64,000 nt of DNA from Flavihumibacter fluvii (GTDB taxonomy: Bacteria; Bacteroidota; Bacteroidia; Chitinophagales; Chitinophagaceae): positions 3,868,001 to 3,932,000 of the forward strand of contig NZ_CP092333.1 in the NCBI RefSeq assembly GCF_018595675.2, given 5' to 3'. This document shows, one piece after another, positions 43,655 to 52,987 of the stretch (the stretch's first letter is position 1; each line of letters begins with the position of its first letter). The position numbers were made by a program, and so were the translations under genes. The notes beneath the pieces were generated by a model. The model made no database searches. It was not told the DNA's origin and worked only from the letters and a program-made list of their open reading frames with translations.

Positions 43655-45298
43655 TTATAAAATATCCAGTTGATTCAGCAGCAGCTGCATGCTTTCTTTT
43701 AATTTTTCGGAGGCCTTATTATTTTGCAGGATTTTTTCTGCGAGGCGCTTCTGCTGTTCCCTGTTGAGGTCTTCCAGCTTTTTTTCTTCAGATTGTAAAA
43801 GCTCCTGCAGGGCGGGATCAGAAAGCACTAATTGCATCAACTCTGTTTCCAGCATATCTTCTTCAGACTGATCATTTTCTTCCATTGCCCGGATGCCAAA
43901 AATTACTTTGAAAAAAGGAAAGGCGACCTTGTCTTCTTTCTGTTTAACCAATGTAGTAGCGGGCGGCACTTTTACCTGCAGCATATCCCAGGCTTTTAAT
44001 ATTCCATTGCCAAAATATTTTTCTACATCCCGGTCGTCATGGTTAATGGTTTTGGCTGCAGAAGAAAACAGCGCATTCCGGATGGCTTCCACCCGCATCC
44101 AGGGTTCCGGCAGGGCTTCCAGTTCATCATAATATTTACAATAGTATAAAGCCGCGGCAGAAGCCACCTGGGGCGTAGCCGAAGAAGTACCATCTCCTTT
44201 TAAACCAACGACATCAGTAAACCGGTAGCTTGCCCACGGGACATTTGGTGTGAAAGCCGCAATGGCGGTGTTCATCAGTGACCGTGGCCCGTAATTTCCT
44301 TCCATGATGCTGAAACTCGCATCACCATGTAGTTTTGCATAAGGCGACAGGTCATAGGTCACGCCACAGGCAGCCACCACCCGATTAAACCGGGCCGGAA
44401 AAATTAAGGTCCGGGTGGGAAGTTTTTTAAAATTATTCCCCGCTGCTGTTACAATGAATATGCCTTTTTCATAAGCCATATTGACCATATCCGCCCATGC
44501 ACCGGATGCCAGTCCGCCCATGCTCATGGTAATGACATGGACCCTTGTTGCATCACTTTTATTCAATTCATTCGCCACATAATCGAGCGCTTTTACGAAG
44601 GCCGAAGATTTTAATAATACCACCGATTTTGCAATCCGGATCGGAATAATTTCGATACTGTCGTGAAGGCCGATATAATCATCAAATTTGCAAAAGGGCA
44701 TACTTACTTTTCCGCCGGCGAGAATACTTAAAGTACCTGTGCCGTGTCCCGGCATCTTCAGGGTGCCTTCATCGAAACTATCTGCTGCATCATGGTCGCG
44801 GTATTCTTCCCCTTCAACAAAATCCCTTTCCAGGTCCTTGCGGATATTGGCTGCAGGAAAGGAAATATGGTCTTTGTAATAGCCTGTATCGAAATGGGCG
44901 ATCCGCACTGTTTTTTTATTCGGTAAGGCGGCAACTTCTTCGCGGGCTTTTTTCAATTGTGAAAAGTCATCGCCAAGGTGCCATATGGAGGCCTCCTTCG
45001 GGTGCGGCCAGTAATCAATAAATTCCTGGTAGGAAGCCTTGTCGGGCTCGCCCCTTTCTTCAATTTCTTGCTGGTAGGAATAACAGAGATCACCGGATTC
45101 AATATCGGGTTCAGCAAAAGAAACATCGGGATTTTCCTGTAAGGCGATGTAGGCATTGTCCCACGGGTTATTATGGTTTGAATTTGCTGAAGCGAAATTG
45201 ATGGGGTCATTGTTGTCAACCTGTACCAGGTCTTTTTCGTCAATGTCTCTTGATACTGACTTTAGCCGGAGCATCAGTTTTGTTGGAGGATTTTTCAT
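43655..45298 (-). CDS. S8-family subtilisin-like serine protease, apparently intracellular
   Basis: This 547-residue protein has no signal peptide. An N-terminal propeptide-like part (about 1-110, with ALQENPDVSFAEPDIE) precedes the subtilase core. The triad is Asp137 in IAHFDTGYY, His185 in PGHGTGTLS and Ser372 in GDGTSSATPQV. The final 80 residues are very rich in Glu, Lys and Leu and look like a coiled coil. Subtilases without a signal appear in several bacterial conflict systems, where they process effectors. It is convergent with the caspase operon and separated from it by 8 bp, which suggests shared membership but separate transcription. Confidence 0.85.
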   Translation of the reverse strand: MKNPPTKLMLRLKSVSRDIDEKDLVQVDNNDPINFASANSNHNNPWDNAYIALQENPDVSFAEPDIESGDLCYSYQQEIEERGEPDKASYQEFIDYWPHPKEASIWHLGDDFSQLKKAREEVAALPNKKTVRIAHFDTGYYKDHISFPAANIRKDLERDFVEGEEYRDHDAADSFDEGTLKMPGHGTGTLSILAGGKVSMPFCKFDDYIGLHDSIEIIPIRIAKSVVLLKSSAFVKALDYVANELNKSDATRVHVITMSMGGLASGAWADMVNMAYEKGIFIVTAAGNNFKKLPTRTLIFPARFNRVVAACGVTYDLSPYAKLHGDASFSIMEGNYGPRSLMNTAIAAFTPNVPWASYRFTDVVGLKGDGTSSATPQVASAAALYYCKYYDELEALPEPWMRVEAIRNALFSSAAKTINHDDRDVEKYFGNGILKAWDMLQVKVPPATTLVKQKEDKVAFPFFKVIFGIRAMEENDQSEEDMLETELMQLVLSDPALQELLQSEEKKLEDLNREQQKRLAEKILQNNKASEKLKESMQLLLNQLDIL

Positions 45299-45451
45299 AA
45301 TTGTTCATTTGAAAAGTTTGTACCACCAAAAAGAGCTCCTATAATTTAATCCTTTTTTTTCAAATCGCCATAGTAAAGGCAGTAAAAGAAATGTAACTTA
45401 TCCGGCTTTAAGCTTTACATACGTCACCGCAGCAACACCAAAAAACTTTGC

Positions 45452-48214
45452 ATGAAAATTCATCGGCCATTGAACCCTATTGGCAAAACCTGGACTACCC
45501 TGGTGGGTATCCTCTTATTTTTCTCTGGACAAGTGTTCAGCCAGGTCCAATCACTGGCAGGTGAATGGCAGTTCCGGATGGATTCAGTGCAGCAATTAGC
45601 AGCCATTCAATTGCCCGGCTCCTGTGAAGAACAGGGCTTCGGGGCAAAGGCGACGGTCAAAGACTCAAACCGCCTCACCCGCAATATCCGTTACGTGGGT
45701 AAAGCCTGGTACCAGAAAACAATTACGATTCCCCAGCAATGGAAAGGCAAACGCGTGGAATTATTCCTGGAAAGATGCTTGTGGGAATCCGCTATTTGGC
45801 TGGATGGCAAGCCTTTTGGCCTGCGGAATAGTTTATCCACCCCGCACCTCTATGATCTCGGTGTTGTCACCCCGGGCACACATACCCTGCTGGTATCCGT
45901 TGACAATACCATTAAACTGCCCATCGGTGAATGGGGCTTCGCCCTTGCTGACGATACCCAGGGAAACTGGAATGGCATCATCGGTCGTCTCGAACTCCGC
46001 GCTACTGATCCGGTATGGATCCGGCAAGTGCTGGTTTTTCCTGATCACCTGAAGATCAGTATCGGTAACGCTACCGGTAAAATGCAGAACGCAACCATAC
46101 GCAATACCAACATAAGGATACCTACTGGTGGCGCTGTGATCGCGCTTCCCTTTACACCAGCAGCACCCAACTGGGATGAGTTTGCACCCAACATGCAGGA
46201 ACTGCAACTGACCCTCAAAACACAACAGTATAGCCACACTAAAATTGTACCCTATGGCATCCGGAGCCTGACCACAAAAAATGGCCAGTTCCTGTTAAAC
46301 GGAAGGCCCACCCTTTTCCGGGGTCCCAATAACGAGTGCGTGTATCCGAAAACGCAATACCCGCCCATGGATAAAGCATCCTGGCTAAACTTATTTACCA
46401 TTTGCCAATCATACGGATTCAATTTCATGCGCTTCAATTCCTGGTGCCCCCCGGAAGCGGCTTTCCTTGCTGCCAATGAACTCGGCTATTTCCTGCAGGT
46501 CGAAATTCCTTTCTGGTCCATTTTCACAGACGAGTATGGCGCGCATCCCGCGCGCGAACAATTCCTGGAAGAGGAATTAATGCATATCCTGGAAAACTAT
46601 GGCAACAATCCATCCTTCGCATTCATGGCCATGGGGAATGAATCACCGGGCCCGCTGGATGTCCTGGTCAGGAAAGGAAAAAGCGTTGATACAAGGATGT
46701 TATACCGCTGCCAGGATGGCGATACCATCACAAAAGGTGATTTTGCAGAAAGGGGTACCGAGATCGGCATGCGGGGCGTTAAAGGCCCAACCACCGATTG
46801 GGACCGCTGGTCGCTGATCCGCACCAAAGAAGTGGAGAAATACAAACAGCTTTCCCTACCAACCATTGGCCATGAAGTAGGCCAGTGGGCCAGTTACCCC
46901 GACTATGACCAAATAACAAAGTTCACCGGCAACCTGAAACCGTATAATTATGAGAACTACCGCAATTCACTCGAACGGCACAATATGGCAGACCAGAACA
47001 AAGCCTTTGCACAGGCCAGCGGGCGGTTTGCCGTATCCCTGTATAAGGAGGAAATTGAAGGAAGTTTCAGGACCTACCCGTATGGCGGATTTGGCATTGT
47101 TGAAGCCCGCGACTTTACAGGTGAGGGTGCTGCAATGATTGGCTGGCTCGATGCTTTCTGGGATTCAAAAGGCCTCATATCACCTGCAGACTTCAGGCGC
47201 TTTTGCGGACCTACGGTCTGCCTCTTACGCATGCCCAAAAGAATCTACACCAACGATGACCTGTTTTCTGCGCAGGCAGAGATTTCCCATTATGCACCTG
47301 AAAATGTACAATCGCCAACCCACTGGAAAATTGAAGATGAACAGGGAAAAATAGTGGCATCAGGAAAATTTGCAAGCAAAGAAATAATAACGGGAAAACT
47401 CAACCGATTGGGCCGGATTAGTGCGTCACTCAAAAGTATAACTTCCCCGGCGCGTTTGATTGTAACGGTGCGTAGTGCCGGTACCTCCAACAGCTGGAAT
47501 ATCTGGGTCTATCCGGTGCAGCAAACAGTAAAATCCCCGCAGGTTAAAGTAGCGTATGACTTTGATGCGGCAACAAAACAGGCCTTGGCCAGGGGTGAAA
47601 ATGTCTTGTTGTTTTCGTCGCCGGGGCAGGGCCTGAACGAAATCGAATCTTCCTTTATGGGACCTGCTAAAGTACGCGAATTCGCACCTGTGACGAAAGG
47701 TAAAAGTGCCATCCCGGGTTCTTATATGCCATCTTTCTGGAGTATGCGGTTGTTTAACCAGATTGGCACATTGGGTATTCTCTGTAACCCTGAACATCCT
47801 GCATTGGCAGCGTTCCCCACGGAAGCCCATAGTGACTGGCAATGGGCCGACCTGTTGGGAAGGTACACTGCGCAGACCTCCTATGGTATTGCCGGCGACA
47901 CGGCGCAGCATGATTGGAAGGATAAATTCGATCGGTCGAAAGCTATTATTCTGAATGAGACACCCGCGGATTACCGGCCGATTGTCCAGATGATCGACAA
48001 CTATGAACGTAATTATAAACTGGGCATTATTTTCGAAACGAAAGTGGGTAAGGGAAAACTCCTGGTCTGTGCAGTAGACCTTGATACAGATGCCGAAAAC
48101 CGTCCCGCTGCAAGACAACTTAAAGCTAGTTTATTGCAATATGCGGCAGGGGATCAATTCAATCCGGCCCATGAACTGCCAATAGAATTATTAGAAAGGA
48201 TGCTTACCTTTTAA
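45452..48214 (+). CDS. Secreted glycoside hydrolase family 2 enzyme
   Basis: This 920-residue protein has a signal peptide ending at VFSQV (about residue 31). A jelly-roll sugar-binding domain (about 35-190) precedes an immunoglobulin-like domain and a TIM barrel from about residue 280. The acid/base Glu is in MAMGNESPGP (about 396) and the probable nucleophile Glu is in TIGHEVGQW (about 475). The C-terminal 300 residues are beta-rich. GH2 enzymes are beta-galactosidases, beta-mannosidases or beta-glucuronidases; the substrate cannot be fixed from sequence. The amidohydrolase gene follows 23 bp downstream and may be co-transcribed. Confidence 0.85.
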   Translation: MKIHRPLNPIGKTWTTLVGILLFFSGQVFSQVQSLAGEWQFRMDSVQQLAAIQLPGSCEEQGFGAKATVKDSNRLTRNIRYVGKAWYQKTITIPQQWKGKRVELFLERCLWESAIWLDGKPFGLRNSLSTPHLYDLGVVTPGTHTLLVSVDNTIKLPIGEWGFALADDTQGNWNGIIGRLELRATDPVWIRQVLVFPDHLKISIGNATGKMQNATIRNTNIRIPTGGAVIALPFTPAAPNWDEFAPNMQELQLTLKTQQYSHTKIVPYGIRSLTTKNGQFLLNGRPTLFRGPNNECVYPKTQYPPMDKASWLNLFTICQSYGFNFMRFNSWCPPEAAFLAANELGYFLQVEIPFWSIFTDEYGAHPAREQFLEEELMHILENYGNNPSFAFMAMGNESPGPLDVLVRKGKSVDTRMLYRCQDGDTITKGDFAERGTEIGMRGVKGPTTDWDRWSLIRTKEVEKYKQLSLPTIGHEVGQWASYPDYDQITKFTGNLKPYNYENYRNSLERHNMADQNKAFAQASGRFAVSLYKEEIEGSFRTYPYGGFGIVEARDFTGEGAAMIGWLDAFWDSKGLISPADFRRFCGPTVCLLRMPKRIYTNDDLFSAQAEISHYAPENVQSPTHWKIEDEQGKIVASGKFASKEIITGKLNRLGRISASLKSITSPARLIVTVRSAGTSNSWNIWVYPVQQTVKSPQVKVAYDFDAATKQALARGENVLLFSSPGQGLNEIESSFMGPAKVREFAPVTKGKSAIPGSYMPSFWSMRLFNQIGTLGILCNPEHPALAAFPTEAHSDWQWADLLGRYTAQTSYGIAGDTAQHDWKDKFDRSKAIILNETPADYRPIVQMIDNYERNYKLGIIFETKVGKGKLLVCAVDLDTDAENRPAARQLKASLLQYAAGDQFNPAHELPIELLERMLTF

Positions 48215-48237
48215 GAACAAATCCCCCAAACCTGGTC

Positions 48238-49917
48238 ATGAGAAATGCACTTCTTTTACTTTCACTGGTGGTGTTATTAATGGGCACTGCCTGCCAGTCG
48301 GGCAACCATCCCGCCGGGACAAAAGCGACGCTGATCTATAAAAATGCGCGGATCTGGACGGGCGACAGCAGCCTGCCTGCAGCTACGGGCATTGCCATAC
48401 GGGACAGTATCATCCTTTATGTAGGGGATCATCCGGATTCCCTGTCTGGCGAACATACAGAAGTAATCGATGCGGGCGGACAGTTCATCGTACCCGGTTT
48501 TATCGACAACCACACGCATTTCCTGAGTGGCGGTTACCAACTGGCTTCGGTCAATCTGCGGAATGCTAAAAGCAAAGCCGAATTCATCAGCATCCTTAAA
48601 ACCTATGTGGCCACCCTGAAAGATGATCGCTGGATCCAGGGCGGCGACTGGGACCATGAGGCCATGGGCGGATCCCTGCCTGCTAAAGATTGGATCGACA
48701 GCATATCCGGGAATCATCCTGTTTTTGTTAATCGGTACGATGGCCATATGGCCCTGGCCAATTCTGCAACCTTGAAAATTGCCGGTATTGATAAGTATAC
48801 AAAAAGTCCGGCTGGCGGGGAGATCGTCCGCGATCCGAAAACGGGTGAACCAACCGGCGTGCTCAAAGATGCAGCCATGGACCTGGTTTATGTGAAGGTC
48901 CCGGCGTTTACTCCCGCCCAGTTGGACGAGATGCTGCAACGCGCTACCAGCCATGCACTCCAGAACGGCGTTACTGAAGTGAATGATGTGGGTAGTTACG
49001 GTGACTGGACAGACCTGGAAACCTATACCCGGGCCCATCAAAACAACCTGTTGAATATCCGGATCTATTCTTTTGTGCCATTAAAAAGCTGGGCGAAGCT
49101 CGTTACGTATGTGAAGGAGAATGGGAAGGGCGATGACCTGCTGCACTGGGGCGCCCTTAAAGGGTTTGTGGATGGCTCACTGGGTAGCACAACCGCATGG
49201 TTCTACCAACCCTACCTGGATAATCCTGGTTCGAGAGGACTGCTGATTGCAGATACTATTGAATTGCGACGCGATATACTAGGCGCTGATGCGGCAGGAT
49301 TACAGGTGGCTGTTCATGCCATCGGTGATCGTGCGAACGATTGGCTGCTGGATGTTTTTGAAGAAGCGCATAAGGCCCGGGGTAATACCAGCAGCCGGTT
49401 TCGTATTGAACATGCGCAACACCTGAGCGCCGCTGCTATCCCGCGGTTTGCCGCATTGAATGTGATCCCTTCCATGCAGCCTTACCATGCCATTGATGAT
49501 GGCAGGTGGGCGGCTAAGCGGTTGGAAGATGACCGGCTTAAACGGACCTATGCATTCAAATCATTGCTGGATAATGGCGCCGGATTAACTTTCGGGTCTG
49601 ACTGGACGGTAGGGCCGCTTTCGCCCATTGAAGGTATCTATGCTGCCGTAACCCGCCGAACCCTCGACGGAGCGGATCCAAACGGCTGGTATCCAGGACA
49701 AAAAATTTCCGTTGATGAGGCACTGCGATGTTATACAGTGAACAATGCCTTCGCAGGTTTCCGGGAAAAGAAGTCCGGTATGCTCAAAGCCGGTATGCTG
49801 GCGGATTTTGTCCTTTTATCAGATGACCTTTTCAAAGTGGCTCCCGAAAAAATCAAAGACGTGAAAGTGATCCGCACCATCCTGAATGGCAAACTGGTGT
49901 ATGATGCCGGGTTGTAA
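48238..49917 (+). CDS. Lipoprotein amidohydrolase (Amidohydro_3, YtcJ-like)
   Basis: This 559-residue protein has a lipoprotein signal with Cys in MGTACQSGN (about residue 20). The metal-dependent hydrolase barrel shows DNHTHFLSGG (first two His ligands), AVHAIGDRAND, IEHAQHLS and FGSDWTVGPLSPIEG with the conserved Asp. The DUF-like N-terminal beta sandwich VPGFIDNHTH context is typical of the YtcJ group, which hydrolyses N-formyl or other amides. Probably periplasmic, anchored to the outer or inner membrane. It is the downstream partner of the GH2 gene. Confidence 0.85.
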   Translation: MRNALLLLSLVVLLMGTACQSGNHPAGTKATLIYKNARIWTGDSSLPAATGIAIRDSIILYVGDHPDSLSGEHTEVIDAGGQFIVPGFIDNHTHFLSGGYQLASVNLRNAKSKAEFISILKTYVATLKDDRWIQGGDWDHEAMGGSLPAKDWIDSISGNHPVFVNRYDGHMALANSATLKIAGIDKYTKSPAGGEIVRDPKTGEPTGVLKDAAMDLVYVKVPAFTPAQLDEMLQRATSHALQNGVTEVNDVGSYGDWTDLETYTRAHQNNLLNIRIYSFVPLKSWAKLVTYVKENGKGDDLLHWGALKGFVDGSLGSTTAWFYQPYLDNPGSRGLLIADTIELRRDILGADAAGLQVAVHAIGDRANDWLLDVFEEAHKARGNTSSRFRIEHAQHLSAAAIPRFAALNVIPSMQPYHAIDDGRWAAKRLEDDRLKRTYAFKSLLDNGAGLTFGSDWTVGPLSPIEGIYAAVTRRTLDGADPNGWYPGQKISVDEALRCYTVNNAFAGFREKKSGMLKAGMLADFVLLSDDLFKVAPEKIKDVKVIRTILNGKLVYDAGL

Positions 49918-49922
49918 TTTTA

Positions 49923-50036
49923 ATACCCATATTCGGAATAAAATTAACCGGCGGATATAGCTACCAATATTATTTTTACAACAGCCATCCTTATGCAACC
50001 TTTGGTGTAAGGCTGACCATGCCGCAACGTGACTAG
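49923..50036 (+). pseudogene. Possible C-terminal remnant of a beta-barrel protein
   Basis: In one plus-strand frame the sequence after the amidohydrolase stop reads FGIKLTGGYSYQYYFYNSHP and YATFGVRLTMPQRD, then TAG. The alternating aromatic/polar strands ending in a short terminal strand look like the last turns of an outer-membrane barrel. There is no start and only about 38 codons, so it would be a decayed fragment. Confidence 0.35.
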
Positions 50037-50064
50037 TGTTTCGAACTTGCCCGTAGATAAAATT

Positions 50065-50109
50065 AAAGAGGCTGTCTCAGTTTAGTGAGGCAGCCTCTTT
50101 TGTTTTACT
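50065..50109. terminator. Bidirectional intrinsic terminator
   Basis: AAAGAGGCTGTCTCA (50065-50079) pairs with TGAGGCAGCCTCTTT (50086-50100), giving a 15-bp stem with one G-T pair and a six-base loop. A T-rich run follows on the plus strand and an A-rich run on the minus strand. It lies between the plus-strand amidohydrolase and the convergent TonB receptor gene and can serve both. Confidence 0.85.
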
Positions 50110-50124
50110 TAAGTTATTACCAGG

Positions 50125-52683
50125 TCAGAAGCTATACCGTATGGTCGCTCCATAAGTACGCTGGTCTCCCAGTACGGCTGCATATTGACCGGCATTACCA
50201 CCGGCCACCAACAACTGTTCGTAATAGTTCTTATTAAATAAATTGCGACCCCAGATAAAAGCTGAAAGTCCATTTACAGCCCTGAATCCTAAACGACCAT
50301 TTGCAATAGAATAGGCATCAATATTGAGGTATGCAGAAGGTGACGGACTGGATGAGAAGCCTGAACGATAGTATCCATCAATAGCAACAAAAAATTTACC
50401 GGCTTTCCCAAAAAACGCAGCCGGAGTAGAATACTCACCACCTACTGAAACTGCCCATTTAGAAATACCTGGAAGCCTTCCTCCTGAAATATCCTTAAAG
50501 GCTACCTGTTGACCGTCTTTTGTAGTTCCTGTTTCTTCCAATGGAAGCGGAGCGTTGGTGAATTTTACATATTTAGCATCAGTATAGGCTGTTGAACCAT
50601 AAAATGTAAAATGCTGGCTGGCTATTAAATTGACATCAACTTCAAACCCTTTTACATTCACCTTTTCGGCATTTGCAATATAGCCGCGGTTCACACCTAG
50701 TTGTGGTGATTGAACATTGGCCTGGTAGTTTTCGATATCAGTATTAAAGAAAGTAGCATTCACCAGGAAGTTGTCAACTGGAGTGGTTTTAACGCCAATT
50801 TCAACATGGTTTACATATTCCGGTTTGATTACAGCAAGATCCGTCGCTGGTTTCCCATCAATTGTCGGTAATCCGGCTACATTTACGCCAACCGGTTTGT
50901 AGCTGGTCGAGTAGGTTGCATAGGCATTTACCCGATCATGTATTTTATAGGAAAGCGTCAATTGATAGGTCAGGTTGGTTTCATTTGCTGCAGTATCGTA
51001 TGCCTGGCTGGTGTACACCAGTTTCTTTAATGCAATCAGGGCAGGGTCTTCTGTTTCCAAACCACCGGCTGCAACCCGGTCATATACCACATCCTTCTTA
51101 TCGTAATTGTATCTGATCCCTGGCATTATATGAAAACGGTTAAATGCTTCCCAGTCCACGTTGGCAAAAACGGCTGCACTTTGTGATTTGATCGAAGCAT
51201 CTGTAGAAATGCCATAACCATCAAACAGTCCCGGCGTCGCCCATTTATCACTGGGTGTACTTTGTACAAAACGCCATTGATCCTTACCTGATTCTTCAGT
51301 TCCGGTAATTTTAACTTCCTGGCTCAGGAAGAATACACCGACTACTCCACTTACTTTTGAAGAAATCTGGCCGGCATAGCGGATCTCCTGGGAGAATTGT
51401 TTGTGTTTGGCTGGGTTTTGTGATTTGGCCAGGGCCTGCAAACCTGTAAAGTCCCTGTCATTTGATGGATTCCAATGCCAGTAACGCCATGCTGTTGTAG
51501 ACGTTAATGTGCCTGGTCCTATTTTCTGGTCCAGGTTTAAGGATACGCCACCCAGGTCATTACCTGAGTTCCAGGGAACATCATGATCAATTTTCCGGTC
51601 AAAAGCATTTAAGGTGGGTAAACTGTAATTCAGGTCTGAAATAATTGCGTTAAACTGGCGATAAGCAGGGCGTTTTGTTTCTACGACACCCGCAACTACC
51701 TGGGCATAACCGTCGGGACGTTGACGGGTATCATCACCAGACAAGGTTATGGTTGTTTTATCGGATGGCTTATACAGGATCTGCGCATGTACGCCGAGGT
51801 TATTAATATCATTTGTATATTTTCCTGTCCGGATGTTCTCTACTAATCCATTTCGCTGTGTTCCGGAAAAGGAAACCCTGGCGGCAATCTTCTTGCTTAA
51901 AGCCCCGGTTAAGGAAGTCTTTGCCTGGATATAGCCATAATTTCCATAACTAAGTTCAAAGTTGGCTCCAGATTTAAAACTTGGCTTCCGGGTGGTTATA
52001 TTAATGGCGCCTGCAGTCGTGTTTTTACCAAATAAGGTACCCTGTGGGCCGCGCAGTACTTCGACCTGTTCAATATCAATAAAGTCAAGTGTAGCAGCAG
52101 CTGGACGGGCCTGGTAAACCCCATCCACATAATATCCGACACCCGGATCCAATCCATCATTGGTTAGTCCGAATGGAGACCCCAGTCCACGGATATTAAT
52201 ACCGGTATTACGGGGGTTTGAGGAGTACAATTGAAGGGAAGGAACCAGTTCTTTCAGTCGGTTCACATTGAATGTTCCCTGGTTATCGATCTGCCGGCCA
52301 CCAATAACTGACACCGGAATGGGAACATCCTGTAACACTTCCCGGCGACGACGGGAGGTAATAACAACCGTATCATTTTGAAACTGCGATTGCAATTGTA
52401 ATACGGCATTTTTCACATCACCATTTCTCACAGTAAACTGTAAGGAAGCATACCCCGAAAAGGTAACCAACACCACGTAAGGAATTTTTTGCGTACTGGT
52501 AAGGGTAAAATACCCGGCCGAATCACTTACAGTGCCAATGGAAGTGCCTTTAATTGTAATACTTGCAAATGGTAATCCTGCATTGTTTTCATTTACGACA
52601 CGGCCCGATATGGCCGATACGGTTTCCTGCGAGAACAAGTAGAAGGGGAGCAGAAATACCAGTGATAATAAAAGTCTTCTCAT
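50125..52683 (-). CDS. TonB-dependent outer-membrane receptor
   Basis: This 852-residue protein has a signal peptide ending at LFSQE (about residue 19). A carboxypeptidase-regulatory-like beta domain (about 22-105) is followed by a plug domain (about 115-230, with NRLKELVPSLQLYSSNPRNT and VEVLRGPQGTLFGKNTTAGA) and a 22-strand barrel ending in YGATIRYSF with the terminal Phe. Such receptors import iron chelates, vitamin B12 or glycans with TonB. No SusD-like partner follows, which argues for siderophore or similar cargo over a glycan. The divergent porin gene shares its 304-bp promoter region. Confidence 0.9.
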   Translation of the reverse strand: MRRLLLSLVFLLPFYLFSQETVSAISGRVVNENNAGLPFASITIKGTSIGTVSDSAGYFTLTSTQKIPYVVLVTFSGYASLQFTVRNGDVKNAVLQLQSQFQNDTVVITSRRRREVLQDVPIPVSVIGGRQIDNQGTFNVNRLKELVPSLQLYSSNPRNTGINIRGLGSPFGLTNDGLDPGVGYYVDGVYQARPAAATLDFIDIEQVEVLRGPQGTLFGKNTTAGAINITTRKPSFKSGANFELSYGNYGYIQAKTSLTGALSKKIAARVSFSGTQRNGLVENIRTGKYTNDINNLGVHAQILYKPSDKTTITLSGDDTRQRPDGYAQVVAGVVETKRPAYRQFNAIISDLNYSLPTLNAFDRKIDHDVPWNSGNDLGGVSLNLDQKIGPGTLTSTTAWRYWHWNPSNDRDFTGLQALAKSQNPAKHKQFSQEIRYAGQISSKVSGVVGVFFLSQEVKITGTEESGKDQWRFVQSTPSDKWATPGLFDGYGISTDASIKSQSAAVFANVDWEAFNRFHIMPGIRYNYDKKDVVYDRVAAGGLETEDPALIALKKLVYTSQAYDTAANETNLTYQLTLSYKIHDRVNAYATYSTSYKPVGVNVAGLPTIDGKPATDLAVIKPEYVNHVEIGVKTTPVDNFLVNATFFNTDIENYQANVQSPQLGVNRGYIANAEKVNVKGFEVDVNLIASQHFTFYGSTAYTDAKYVKFTNAPLPLEETGTTKDGQQVAFKDISGGRLPGISKWAVSVGGEYSTPAAFFGKAGKFFVAIDGYYRSGFSSSPSPSAYLNIDAYSIANGRLGFRAVNGLSAFIWGRNLFNKNYYEQLLVAGGNAGQYAAVLGDQRTYGATIRYSF

Positions 52684-52987
52684 AATTTAAGTTTGTCTTG
52701 ATAATAAAAGTCTATCTAAATAGTAGGCTAAATGGGCAAAAAAAAAGCCGTTAATAATAGCCATCAAATTTTCATTCCAGCCAATAATTCATAGTTAGTC
52801 TACTATTTTAGTATAGATTTAAGTACAAATATAATCGCCACATTAAGTCTACCAAATTTATAGGAAACTATTTTTGGGATTTCTTTGCTGTGATTGCACC
52901 TTTGGCTATATAAAGTGAGGCTTTTTATGACTTAATGCAGTGATTACCAGGTATATATTACGACATTCAAAAACGCAGAAAAATTAA
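52684..52987. promoter_or_regulatory. Divergent promoter region with inverted 22-bp motif
   Basis: These 304 bp separate the TonB receptor (minus) and the alginate-export porin (plus). The sequence TCTATCTAAATAGTAGGCTA (52711-52730) reappears in reverse orientation as TAGTCTACTATTTTAGTATAGA (52796-52817), about 66 bp away. A partial third copy (TTAAGTCTACCAAATTTATA) lies near 52843-52862. The symmetric placement suggests binding sites for a regulator that serves both genes; the regulator is not known. Confidence 0.5.

Noticed and set aside
47426-48118. A 230-codon open frame on the minus strand inside the GH2 gene
   Set aside because: It lies fully antisense to a well-supported enzyme and shows no domain or leader; it reflects codon bias of the sense gene.
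48277-49041. A 254-codon open frame on the minus strand inside the amidohydrolase gene
   Set aside because: Antisense shadow of a confident coding region with no recognisable motif.
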